Part shown: in pieces, positions 1 to 8,226 of the stretch
Layout of the letters: each line of letters begins with the position of its first letter
Numbering within the stretch: position 1 is the first letter of the stretch
Origin: a virus
Direction: 5' to 3' (one strand)
Virus record (IMG/VR): IMGVR_UViG_3300047509_000024
Location: 1-25,419 of that record
DNA: 25,419 nucleotides
The notes under the pieces: generated by a model
What the model saw: only the letters and a program-made list of their open reading frames with translations
The model's database searches: none
Told to the model about the DNA's origin: nothing
Program-made: the position numbers and the translations under genes

Positions 1-2
1 CA

Positions 3-446
3 AAAGCTAATTCTGTTCCTACAGTTATCGCAAGTGATCAACTTGGACCTGCCGCTGATACCGCAGCATTACCTATAATTACCACTCCTACATCTAATTC
101 AGCTTCAGGCATAACCCCTGTTGTTGGCGGTTCTGCTGTATCTAGTCTTGTTCTTAAGAACGCTGCTGGTAATCTTTATTCGGTTTATGCAAATTGTACT
201 GCTGCTTGTTGGCTGATGGTATTTAATGCTACTTCAGCACCGTCTAATGGAGCTACTACAGCAGGTAATGCAGCTAGTAATATGGTTGAATGTGTTCCAA
301 TTGGTGCTGGATCAATTGGTGGTATAAATTATAGTGTTGGTCCTCCTGCTATTTATTCAACTGGTATTACAGCGACTATTAGTTCAACCGCATGTGCAAC
401 ATTAACATTGTCCACGGTTGGGTTCATCCACGGGATGGTGAAGTGA
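3..446 (+). CDS. Tail/virion structural protein, C-terminal part (5' end outside window)
   Basis: The reading frame is open from the left edge, first full codon at base 3, and stops at 444-446, so only the last 147 residues are present. It begins with NSVPTVIASDQ, a phrase I know as recurrent in phage tail and other virion proteins. The rest is rich in Ala, Gly, Ser and Thr, contains LVLKNAAGNLYSVYA and FNATSAPSNG, and reads as beta-strand structure with a few Cys. The family is widespread in environmental phages but has no assigned biochemistry that I know of. The next gene starts one base after its stop, so the two are probably co-translated. Role inferred: part of the tail fibre or adsorption apparatus, from composition and neighbours. 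An internal ATG at 216 would give a 76-residue product, but the open frame upstream shows it is not the true start. Confidence 0.6.
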   Translation, partial: KANSVPTVIASDQLGPAADTAALPIITTPTSNSASGITPVVGGSAVSSLVLKNAAGNLYSVYANCTAACWLMVFNATSAPSNGATTAGNAASNMVECVPIGAGSIGGINYSVGPPAIYSTGITATISSTACATLTLSTVGFIHGMVK

Positions 447-447
447 C

Positions 448-1200
448 GTGAAAAAGTTTCTAGCAAGTTTAGCGATTGCACTAATTTTATCAAGCTCTGC
501 TCTTGCGCAAGGTGTTTATGGTGGTGCTGCAACGATTTTCGGTAGTGTTACTACTCAATACTTCACAACCAGCGCTAACGGCACCTATACCCCGAATGCC
601 AATTTGCTCTATGCAATTGTTGAGTGCGTTGGACAGGGTGGCGGCGGGGGAGGCTCAACATCGAGCGCTACTGGCGTATCTTCTGGTGGTGGTGGCGGTG
701 CTGGAAGCTATGTGCGCGTGCGTCTCACGGCTGCGCAGATCGGTGCTTCACAAGCGACAACCAATACAGCGGCGGCAAATGCCGGCGCAACGGCAGGCGG
801 TAATGCTACTGCCGGTAATGATACATCGCTTGGCGCTCTTTGCGTAGCCAAGGGCGGTTCTGGTGGAAGTGGCGCTGCCGTGAACGCTGATGGCGCTGGC
901 GGTGCTGGCGGCTTGGCTTCAGGTGGCACTGGCGATTTCAAGGTTAACGGTAATGCAGGATCAGGTGGCGAGGGCGCTTCAATTACGACCGCCCCGACTG
1001 CTGCCGGAAAAGGTGCCGAAGGACCATGGGGTGGTGCTGCGGTTGCCGTACAGGGAGCGGCCTCAACGGTCACTGGTAATGCTGGTGGCATCTGTGGGGC
1101 GGGTGGTGGCGGGGCCTCAACGGTCGGTACTGCTTCCGGATCGGCTGGTGGTCAGGGTGGTAATGGATGTGTGCTAATTACAGAATACAATAGCCGTTAA
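448..1200 (+). CDS. Glycine-rich tail/adhesin-like protein with signal peptide
   Basis: This 250-residue protein starts at a GTG one base after the previous stop. Residues 1-20 look like a classic Sec signal peptide: MKK, a hydrophobic run, then SSALAQ with likely cleavage after ALA. The mature part opens with YFTTSANGTYTPNANLLYAIVECVG and continues as glycine-rich sequence with runs of four to six Gly. It closes with GGQGGNGCVLITEY. That architecture matches the glycine-rich domain of phage tail-fibre tips and adhesins, where Gly-rich loops form the host-binding surface. The role in receptor binding is inferred. GC content is clearly higher than in most of the window and codons shift to GGC/GCC, suggesting acquisition from a GC-richer source. 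A cytoplasmically assembled phage protein should not need a signal peptide, so it may instead be a secreted protein. Confidence 0.65.
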   Translation: MKKFLASLAIALILSSSALAQGVYGGAATIFGSVTTQYFTTSANGTYTPNANLLYAIVECVGQGGGGGGSTSSATGVSSGGGGGAGSYVRVRLTAAQIGASQATTNTAAANAGATAGGNATAGNDTSLGALCVAKGGSGGSGAAVNADGAGGAGGLASGGTGDFKVNGNAGSGGEGASITTAPTAAGKGAEGPWGGAAVAVQGAASTVTGNAGGICGAGGGGASTVGTASGSAGGQGGNGCVLITEYNSR

Positions 1201-1203
1201 ATT

Positions 1204-2853
1204 ATGAAACGTGCATTTTCCATTATCATTCTTTGGCTATGGTCCAGCTTTGCAATCGCGGCATGGCTTCCGCTTGCCTCTACTCAACAGTTTACTTTTT
1301 ATGTTGATAGCATCAATGGTAATAATGCTAATAGTGGTACGTCTAAATCCTCCCCTCTCAAAGATATAACATCCCTCTCTGCGATCACGAATGGGCAGAG
1401 TATAGGACTTGCGGGCGGATCATATTGGCGTCAAGAATTAAGAATTATAGCAAATAATGTAACAGTCGGTTGTTATGGTAATTGTTATTCTCGCCCAATT
1501 TTAGATGGTTCTGATCAATATTTAAATACAAATTTTACTAAAACTGGTGGTTTGACAAATGTTTATCAAACTACAAGTATTACATTTGCTGCTGGTAGCA
1601 CAGCAGCATGGATTAATGTATTTGAAACTGGTGGACCGGGAGATAATGCAACAGGTTCTTTTTTAAATTTTGTTGCTAATAATGCTACTGTTGATAGCAC
1701 ACCTTGTAGTTATACGATTTCAGGAATGACACCAGACGGTACATTACCTGCTACTGGTCAAATTTTTATACATGGTTGTGACCCTGCTGCACTTAATTTG
1801 ATTACAAATGGCTATGTTTACGAGTTTTCGAACCGTCCAACCGGGCTCTACATTCAAGGCAATAACCCCATTGTCACCGGTATTGAGACGCGCAAAAGCG
1901 CAGACGATCTCGGTTCGCTTCAAGTTCAAGGTGATGGTGCGGCGGCTACCTTTACCAATGTACTGGCGCGCGATGGCGGTAAGCACAATGCGTTTGCGCC
2001 TTGTGGCTCTACGGTAACGGGATCATATTTTGTTAATGGCTATTACTCGACGACCGTTGGTAATCTGCTGGTGTTCTTCGATAACATTGGCAGCGGCAAG
2101 CCGCTCTCGGTAATTGGAAGCTTTTTCCAGCAAGATCAGACCCTCGCTGGCGCTAATCCGACAGCGGCGCTTCAGCACACCGGGAGCGGCAATTGTGGTG
2201 CCGTTACTTTCAATTCCAATTGGCTAATTGCAAAGAACAGCGCCAATCTCAGCGGGATCGCGTTCTCGAACGTCAGCAGCATCTCCACCAACGGTAATTT
2301 TGCCAGTCAGCTTCAAAACTATATTTCGCCCGGCATCAACATGACGGTGACGAACGATCAATATGTCAGCGATCTAAATAACAATACGCCGGTTGTCGCA
2401 ATCGCCAATAATATAACCCTAACATTAGTCGGCGCAAAGATTTGTAGCAGCCACAATCAAAATGGGCTGATTTTTAATAACGCAAGTACTGGATTAACTT
2501 ACAATATTACTAATAGTCTGCTTTATCTTAATACACCTTTATCAGGTGCGTATCCATTCGCAATAGCTTTTCAAATTGGAGCAGCAATTACTTTAAATGT
2601 AAATGGAAGTAATTTAGGTTCTGCTAATTCTGAATTTTATAACTACAACATGTTCGTTGGCGGCAATACCTTCACCGGAAACAACAATATTTACGAGTTG
2701 TCGGCCACGACGCATTGGGTCAAAGATGGCAGCACGTTTAATTCGCTAGCTGCATGGAAGGCGGCTGTATCACCACAAGATGCTGCTTCTGTGACTACAG
2801 GAGGAAATGCTGTATCAGCTTGTACTTTACCAACAATTCCAGTGATTTTATAA
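1204..2853 (+). CDS. Right-handed beta-helix tail-spike-like protein with signal peptide
   Basis: This 549-residue protein begins three bases after the previous stop. Residues 1-19 form an apparent Sec signal peptide: basic MKR, hydrophobic IIILWLWSSF, then AIAA. The start of the mature part, FYVDSINGNNANSGTSKSSPLKDI, is the typical entry of right-handed parallel beta-helix (pectate-lyase-like) proteins, including many phage tail spikes. The body is rich in Asn, Thr, Gly and Ser with repeated NN and short hydrophobic strands, as expected for beta-helix rungs. I see no recognisable catalytic motif, so glycan depolymerase activity is only possible. Base composition is a mosaic: about 1805-2440 is GC-richer, while about 1440-1800 and 2440-2640 are AT-rich. 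The next gene (GIY-YIG) starts two bases after the stop. A host-surface-binding spike is the likely role; a secreted host-like protein is the alternative. Confidence 0.65.
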   Translation: MKRAFSIIILWLWSSFAIAAWLPLASTQQFTFYVDSINGNNANSGTSKSSPLKDITSLSAITNGQSIGLAGGSYWRQELRIIANNVTVGCYGNCYSRPILDGSDQYLNTNFTKTGGLTNVYQTTSITFAAGSTAAWINVFETGGPGDNATGSFLNFVANNATVDSTPCSYTISGMTPDGTLPATGQIFIHGCDPAALNLITNGYVYEFSNRPTGLYIQGNNPIVTGIETRKSADDLGSLQVQGDGAAATFTNVLARDGGKHNAFAPCGSTVTGSYFVNGYYSTTVGNLLVFFDNIGSGKPLSVIGSFFQQDQTLAGANPTAALQHTGSGNCGAVTFNSNWLIAKNSANLSGIAFSNVSSISTNGNFASQLQNYISPGINMTVTNDQYVSDLNNNTPVVAIANNITLTLVGAKICSSHNQNGLIFNNASTGLTYNITNSLLYLNTPLSGAYPFAIAFQIGAAITLNVNGSNLGSANSEFYNYNMFVGGNTFTGNNNIYELSATTHWVKDGSTFNSLAAWKAAVSPQDAASVTTGGNAVSACTLPTIPVIL

Positions 2854-2854
2854 T

Positions 2855-3466
2855 ATGCAATTACAAAATAATAATCAACTTGAATTTCCTGAAAAAAGCG
2901 GTATTTATGCTATTATAAATACTATTAATGAGAAGCACTATATTGGTAGTGCAATTAATTTTAAAATTCGCCATAGATTGCATTTTAATACTTTAAAAAG
3001 AAATGAACATAAAAATCAAAAACTTCAAAATTCTTGGAATAAGAATTGGCCTTTTCATTTTATATTTGTTATTTTAGAATATTGTGAAAAAGAAAAATTA
3101 ATTGAACGTGAACAATGGTGGATTGATAGATTACAGCCTGAATATAATATAGCTAAAGTAGGTAGTGTTTTAGGTCATAAACATAATGATATAACCAGAG
3201 CTAAAATGAGAGCTAATTTTAACAGATCAGAAAAAACTAAAAAAAGACGTTCTCAAAGTAAATTAGGAAAAAAACAAACACCAGAACATATAGCAAAAAT
3301 GATTGCTGGTAAGAAAGGATTTAAACATTCTGAGCAAACTAAACAAAGAATGTCTGAAGCAGCTAAAAAGCGAGGAATACAAGAAAGTTTAAGAATTGGT
3401 CATAAAAAATATTTTGAAAATAAATATAAACTAGAACTGGATACTAAATGTCTGATCCAGTTTTAG
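2855..3466 (+). CDS. GIY-YIG homing endonuclease with NUMOD3 motifs
   Basis: This 203-residue protein has an N-terminal GIY-YIG nuclease domain. G16-I17-Y18 and Y29-I30-G31 are visible, followed by an Arg at 39 for catalysis, the metal-binding Glu at about 86 in REQWWIDRL, and N98 in PEYN. The C-terminal half carries three or more NUMOD3-type DNA-binding repeats, seen as KHNDITRAKM, KQTPEHIAKM and KHSEQTKQRM. This is the layout of free-standing phage homing endonucleases, which cut a target allele and spread by repair. No good Shine-Dalgarno sequence precedes the ATG, which is one base after the spike stop, so translation is probably coupled. Its last 19 bases overlap the start of the terminase gene. 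Residues 9-14 (LEFPEK) closely resemble residues 6-11 of terminase (LEFPER), suggesting the element sits in the terminase start region. Strongly AT-rich. Confidence 0.9.
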   Translation: MQLQNNNQLEFPEKSGIYAIINTINEKHYIGSAINFKIRHRLHFNTLKRNEHKNQKLQNSWNKNWPFHFIFVILEYCEKEKLIEREQWWIDRLQPEYNIAKVGSVLGHKHNDITRAKMRANFNRSEKTKKRRSQSKLGKKQTPEHIAKMIAGKKGFKHSEQTKQRMSEAAKKRGIQESLRIGHKKYFENKYKLELDTKCLIQF

Positions 3467-4836
3467 AATTTCCAGAACGTTTAAGTTTCCTACTTTTTGA
3501 AAGCGCGCGACTTAAAATTGCGTTCGGTGGTAGAGGCGGGGGCAAAAGCGAGAATTATTGCAGAGCTTTAATACTTTTATCTCGCACTAGAAAGCTTCGT
3601 ATTTTATGTGGGCGCGAGTTTCAAAATTCAATTGATGAGAGTGTTAAAGCAACTATTGAAGCTAATATAGAGGAAATGGGATTAGAAAGCGATTTTTTAA
3701 TTTTAAAAAAACAAATCGTTTGCCGTTCTACTAGTAGTCGTTTTATCTTTATGGGTTTACGATATAATATTAGTAAAATTAAATCTATGGGTAGAATTGA
3801 TATTTGTTGGATAGAGGAAGCAGATAAAACTTCAGCAAATACACTTGATAAGCTTTTCCCCACAATTCGCGGTAGATCAGACTTAGAAGAAGATAAAGGC
3901 GGTCCTTTTGGTAATGGCCCTGAAATCTGGCTTTCGTTTAATCCTGATTTAGAAGATGATGAAGTTTATAAGCGATTTGTTTTAAATAGAATTAAATATG
4001 CTCCTGAATTTGTTACTGATGCTAAAGGTAATCAAGTTAGATATGCAATTGTAACTAAAATTAACTATTGGGATAACAAATGGTTTCCTCCTGATCTTAG
4101 AATGGAAATGGAGGTTATGCGAAATGCAAGTGAAGATAAATATCTTCAAGTGTGGGAAGGAAATACTAAGCAAGTTTTAGAAGGTGCTATTTATGCTGAA
4201 GAATTACAACAGGTAATTAAGGAAGGCAGACGCGGACATATTCCTTATGATCCTAATAAGCCTGTTTTAACATTTTGGGATTTAGGACATTCTGATAAAA
4301 CTGCTATTTGGTTTGTTCAACGTGCTGGTGTAGAATTTAATGTTATCAATTACTATGAAGATAGATTAAAAAAGATACCATTTTACGTTAAAGTTTTAAA
4401 TGATCTTGGTTATAATTATAGTGTTCATAATTTGCCGCATGATGGTTCTGCTGAAACAGTTTCTAATATTACTCCTGAAAAGCAGTTGAGAAAGGCTTTT
4501 CCAAACGCCACAATAAGAATTATTGACAGGCCAGCTAAGAAAGCTTTAGGTATTAATGCTGTTAGAAGTCTATTTCCTTTGCTGAATTTCGATGAAGAAA
4601 ATACTTCAAATGGTTGGCAATGTCTCTCACGCTATGCCTACAAAGTAGATGAAGAAACAGGAGTATTTAGTAAAGAGCCTGAGCATGACACGCCTTGGTC
4701 ACATGGTAGTGACGCTCTGCAAACGATGGGACTTAGTATTAAGTCAGAAGCAGATGAAAAGAAACCAAATAAGCGTGATCAAATTAAAGAGCGAGTTAGG
4801 CAAGGTAATGCTAATAATTGGATGGGAAGTTTATAA
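3448..4836 (+). CDS. terL: Terminase large subunit (DNA-packaging ATPase/nuclease)
   Basis: This 462-residue protein powers DNA packaging into the procapsid and cuts the concatemer. The N-terminal ATPase shows Walker A GGRGGGKS at residues 27-34, a Walker B strand IDICWIEEA around 117-125 with the catalytic Glu at about 124, and the GREFQNSIDES segment typical of the Terminase_3/PBSX-type family. The C-terminal nuclease domain supplies D278 (FWDLG), D332 (PHDG) and D422 (SHGSDALQT), the expected three acidic metal ligands. Length is normal for the family. The start at 3448 gives the usual LEFPE-type N-terminus and overlaps the end of the GIY-YIG gene by 19 bases, so it may depend on translational coupling. 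No small terminase gene is recognisable in this window. A 50-residue ORF follows with a TAATG overlap. Confidence 0.95.
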   Translation: MSDPVLEFPERLSFLLFESARLKIAFGGRGGGKSENYCRALILLSRTRKLRILCGREFQNSIDESVKATIEANIEEMGLESDFLILKKQIVCRSTSSRFIFMGLRYNISKIKSMGRIDICWIEEADKTSANTLDKLFPTIRGRSDLEEDKGGPFGNGPEIWLSFNPDLEDDEVYKRFVLNRIKYAPEFVTDAKGNQVRYAIVTKINYWDNKWFPPDLRMEMEVMRNASEDKYLQVWEGNTKQVLEGAIYAEELQQVIKEGRRGHIPYDPNKPVLTFWDLGHSDKTAIWFVQRAGVEFNVINYYEDRLKKIPFYVKVLNDLGYNYSVHNLPHDGSAETVSNITPEKQLRKAFPNATIRIIDRPAKKALGINAVRSLFPLLNFDEENTSNGWQCLSRYAYKVDEETGVFSKEPEHDTPWSHGSDALQTMGLSIKSEADEKKPNKRDQIKERVRQGNANNWMGSL

Positions 4837-4988
4837 TGCGAGAACGAGATTATAAATATCATTTAGAAATGATGCTTAAAGAATTAAATGAATTAAAGTT
4901 TGATAAAGGTACTCGTGATAATTTATTTATTGATAATGATGAAAAGCAAATCTTAATTAAATTAATAGAAGAAAAATTAAATGCCTGA
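4836..4988 (+). CDS. Small hypothetical protein between terminase and portal
   Basis: This 50-residue ORF starts MRERDYKYHLEMM in a TAATG overlap with the terminase stop. It ends eight bases inside the portal gene. The product is highly charged (Lys, Glu, Asp) and predicted helical. It has no motif I recognise. It fills exactly the gap between two essential genes with overlaps at both ends, the pattern of a translated gene. It may simply keep ribosomes moving into the portal cistron, or encode a small assembly factor. Base composition is AT-rich like its neighbours. Confidence 0.6.
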   Translation: MRERDYKYHLEMMLKELNELKFDKGTRDNLFIDNDEKQILIKLIEEKLNA

Positions 4989-7900
4989 TCTTAACGATTG
5001 GTTCACAGAAGATGAAAAGATAGTAGAGGAAGCGCAAAAGCGTTTTCGTGCTTGTGAAGATTGGGAAAGTCAGGCATGGGCAAACTTTGAATATGATTAT
5101 AAATTCGCTAATGGCGATAGCGTTAATATGTTTCAATGGGATAATTGGGTTATTGGAGATAGATTAGATCAAGATAGACCGTGCCTCACTATCAATAAAA
5201 CAATGCAGCATAATCTGCAAATCATCAATGATGGTAAGCAGAATAAGCCGGGAGTAAACATTCGTCCTGTTGGTGATGAAGCTTCATTTGATGCTGCTCA
5301 AATATTTGAGGAGATTTGTAGGCATATTGAATATATCTCAAGTGCTGAAAATATTTACGATAAAGCATCAGAGTTTCAAGTTATTGGTGGTATAGGTTAT
5401 TGGCGTATTATTACAGATTGGGTTGATCCTGCTAAGGGATTTGATCAGGAAATTTATATTAAGGGAATTAAACATCCTAGATCAGTTAGGCTTGATCCTA
5501 ATATAACTGAAACAGACGGTTCTGATGCTCGCTTTGGTTTTATATTCAATGATATTCCAAAAGATTTATATGAAGCTGATTATCCTGATTTTAAAGATGT
5601 TGGCGGCAGTGGTGTTTTAGGTAATACTTCTGATGGATGGTACACTAGGGATCATGTTAGAGTAGCTGAATATTTTAGAAAGAGTAACAAAAAGGATAAA
5701 TGGATTTGGTTTATTTTACCAGAAACTAAAGAAGAAATTGACGGATATTATTCAAAATTAAAGAAAGAAAATCCTGAAGGAATTGCTTGGTTTGAAGCAA
5801 TTAAGAAACACGAAAAAGATAAACCTGTTGAGGAAAGAACCTATCGCGAAAGAGAAGTTACTTTAAATAATGTTGAATGGTTTAAAATTGCTGGTAATAA
5901 AATAATTTCTAAAAAGCCTTGGCTTGGAAAATATATCCCAATTGTTCGTATTGTGGGCTTAGAAACAATTATAGACGGTCAATTAGATCGTAAAGGCCAT
6001 ACCAGAGCATTATTAGACCCACAGCGCATCTATAACGTCAACCCTTTAGCATTGAATACTTTAGTACCAACTCCTAGTGGTTGGTCTACGATGGGAGAAT
6101 TAAAATCTGGCGATTATGTATTTAATGAATGTGGTGAACCTGTTAAAGTTGTAGGTGAAAGTCCTATATTTCTGCAACATAAATGCTATAGAGTTGAATT
6201 TACTGATGGCTCACATATTATAGCTGATGAAAATCACCCTTGGATAGTAGATGAAAAAAGATCACAAAAAGATAAATATGGGAATCATTTTAATGAAACT
6301 TTAAAATTAACTACTAAAGAACTTAATTCTTCTCATAGAATTTGGTCTACACAATCATTAAATATGCCTGAAATTGATTTACCAGTACACCCATATATAT
6401 TAGGGCTATGGCTTGGTGATGGTGTAACAGTAAATAACAGAATTTCTACTTGCCTTGAAGATTTAGATGAAGTTATAGAAAATATTAATAGTTGTGGGTA
6501 TCGCGCTGGCAATCCAGATATTAGTAAAAATTCAAATTGCGCTAGCTTAACTATTCATGGATTAAGAGAAGGTTTGAGAAATTTAGGTCTTTTTGGTAAT
6601 AAACACATTCCTAATATTTATCTAAGATCATCAATAGAACAAAGATTTGCTCTATTACAAGGTTTAATGGATACAGATGGGCATTCTTCTATAAATGGAA
6701 AATGTGTATTCAATAATTCAGATAAAAGTGTCATAAGTGGAACTGCTGAATTAATTAGATCATTAGGGATTAGAACATTTATTCAATGGTTTGAAGCTAA
6801 AAGAACTACTTTTCCGAATGGAATTACTAGTGATATTCAGCCTTTTAGTAGAATTAGATTTACTGCAAATCCTGAAGTTCCTATTTTTAAATTAAAAAGA
6901 AAGGCTATTAATCACAGTAAACCTAGACTTACTCATGAGCGTAGAACCAAATATCATGTTATTAAATCTGTAACAGAAGTACATTCTGTTCCAGTAAAAT
7001 GTATTACTGTAGATAGTTTATCGCATTTATTTTTAGTTAGCGAAAGCATGATTGCTACTCATAACTCTAGCGCGAACGTAGAATTTGGAGCTTTACAGAC
7101 TAAATCTCCTATTACCGCTTCTGGTGATGCGATTGAAGGTTATGAAGAATATTATAAAAACGCAAATATAAATAATCCTGCTTGGCTTCCATTTAATGCT
7201 TATGATGATGAAGGAAGGCCGTTACAACCTCCTTCTAGGATGGAAGCTCCAAAAGCTTCTCCTGCTTATGTGCAACAGATGAAAATTGCACAAGAAGAAA
7301 TGATGATGGTGTCTGGTCAATATCAGGCACAGATGGGAGAAAATGAAAATGCTAAATCTGGTGTTGCTATTAATCAAAGGCAACGTCAAGGTGATAGAGC
7401 TACTTATCACTTCTTAGATGGTCAAGGTATTGGTATTCGATACACTGGAAAACAATTGATTGATTTAATGAAGATTGAAGCTAAGGATGGATCAATTATT
7501 AATTTAACAATTGATCCTAATCATGATCAAGCTATGACTAAACAATTACCTGATCCTAATCAACCTCAAATACCTGATCAGCCGATTGATATTATTTTTA
7601 ATCCTAATGTTGGTCAATATGCTGTAGTATCCGATACAGGACCAAGCTTTGCAACTAGACGGCAAGAAGCATTTAATGCTCTTACTCAAATTGCAGCACA
7701 AAATAAAGAATTTATGAATGTTGGTGGTGATCTTCTTTGGAAAGTTGCTGATTTCCCTGAAGCTCAAGAGCTTGCTAGAAGGTGGCGCAGACTTATTCCA
7801 CCTAATATCACTGGCGATGCTCCAAATCCACAGCTTACAGATGCTATGCATCAAGCCGCTAATAAAATTGAACAACAACTTGGTATTATTACACAACAGA

Positions 7901-8226
7901 CTAAAGAATTGGCTGATAAAAATAGAGAACTTGATCTTAGAGAACGTGAAATAGCATTGCGTGAAAAGGAAGCAGAAGCAAGAGAAAATAGAGAAGATTA
8001 TAAAGCTGAAAATCAAAGAATACAGGTGTTGGGTAATTCTGGTCCTGCTATTACACCAGAACAAATACAACCTGTTTTGCAGCAATTATTAAGAGGAATG
8101 TTAATTGCTGGCGAGCTTGATCCTGTTAAATTAGCAATGGGTATTAGAGATATTGAACATAATGCGCAAACTAGTGAAAAATTAGCTGCGGCTAATGGTA
8201 GTGCTGGCGATGCCACTCCCGCTTGA
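4981..8226 (+). CDS. P22-like portal protein precursor, intein-containing
   Basis: The portal forms the ring at one capsid vertex through which DNA enters and leaves. The 1081-residue precursor comprises N-extein residues 1-354, an intein at 355-695 and C-extein residues 696-1081. Splicing would leave 740 residues, close to the 725 of P22 gp1. Family features are the region around DRPCLTINKTM, GIGYWRI, the LLDPQRIYNVN motif before the intein and SANVEFGALQTKSP after it. Rejoining gives an uninterrupted YNVN-SSANVEFGALQ, as in intein-free relatives. The C-terminal part (about 955-1015) is a charged coiled coil containing KNRELDLREREIALREKE. The gene overlaps the 50-residue ORF upstream and the next gene downstream. 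Without splicing the portal would be interrupted at a conserved site, so the intein must be active for viable phage. Confidence 0.93.
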   Translation: MPDLNDWFTEDEKIVEEAQKRFRACEDWESQAWANFEYDYKFANGDSVNMFQWDNWVIGDRLDQDRPCLTINKTMQHNLQIINDGKQNKPGVNIRPVGDEASFDAAQIFEEICRHIEYISSAENIYDKASEFQVIGGIGYWRIITDWVDPAKGFDQEIYIKGIKHPRSVRLDPNITETDGSDARFGFIFNDIPKDLYEADYPDFKDVGGSGVLGNTSDGWYTRDHVRVAEYFRKSNKKDKWIWFILPETKEEIDGYYSKLKKENPEGIAWFEAIKKHEKDKPVEERTYREREVTLNNVEWFKIAGNKIISKKPWLGKYIPIVRIVGLETIIDGQLDRKGHTRALLDPQRIYNVNPLALNTLVPTPSGWSTMGELKSGDYVFNECGEPVKVVGESPIFLQHKCYRVEFTDGSHIIADENHPWIVDEKRSQKDKYGNHFNETLKLTTKELNSSHRIWSTQSLNMPEIDLPVHPYILGLWLGDGVTVNNRISTCLEDLDEVIENINSCGYRAGNPDISKNSNCASLTIHGLREGLRNLGLFGNKHIPNIYLRSSIEQRFALLQGLMDTDGHSSINGKCVFNNSDKSVISGTAELIRSLGIRTFIQWFEAKRTTFPNGITSDIQPFSRIRFTANPEVPIFKLKRKAINHSKPRLTHERRTKYHVIKSVTEVHSVPVKCITVDSLSHLFLVSESMIATHNSSANVEFGALQTKSPITASGDAIEGYEEYYKNANINNPAWLPFNAYDDEGRPLQPPSRMEAPKASPAYVQQMKIAQEEMMMVSGQYQAQMGENENAKSGVAINQRQRQGDRATYHFLDGQGIGIRYTGKQLIDLMKIEAKDGSIINLTIDPNHDQAMTKQLPDPNQPQIPDQPIDIIFNPNVGQYAVVSDTGPSFATRRQEAFNALTQIAAQNKEFMNVGGDLLWKVADFPEAQELARRWRRLIPPNITGDAPNPQLTDAMHQAANKIEQQLGIITQQTKELADKNRELDLREREIALREKEAEARENREDYKAENQRIQVLGNSGPAITPEQIQPVLQQLLRGMLIAGELDPVKLAMGIRDIEHNAQTSEKLAAANGSAGDATPA
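6043..7065 (+). mobile_element. Class 3 (WCT) intein with LAGLIDADG homing endonuclease, inside portal
   Basis: This in-frame insertion covers 341 codons, portal residues 355-695. Block A reads PLALNTLVPTPSGW, placing Pro, not Cys or Ser, at position 1. Block B is DGSHIIADENHPW: the usual TxxH is ADENH followed by Trp (intein residue 67). Block F is VPVKCITVDS, with Cys (intein residue 320) where Asp is usual. Block G is MIATHN with Thr 339, then Ser as first C-extein residue. Non-nucleophilic residue 1 plus this Trp-Cys-Thr triplet and Ser/Thr+1 defines class 3 inteins, which start splicing from the block F Cys. The endonuclease domain has DOD motifs LGLWLGDG (Asp at precursor 480) and LLQGLMDTDG (Asp 566), so both catalytic acids are present. 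The N-terminal boundary was chosen because removal restores continuous portal sequence. Confidence 0.92.

Noticed and set aside
708-1091. Reverse-strand ORF of 127 codons, and forward-frame ORFs at 503-847 and 890-1177
   Set aside because: They are shadows of the GC-rich glycine-repeat gene at 448-1200; low stop density comes from base composition, and the products are Pro/Ala- or Val/Arg/Leu-biased.
7546-8085. Long reverse-strand ORF (179 codons) opposite the portal C-terminus
   Set aside because: It mirrors the portal coding frame. Its product is Phe/Ile/Ser/Cys-rich without motifs, and the + strand here encodes a clear portal coiled coil.
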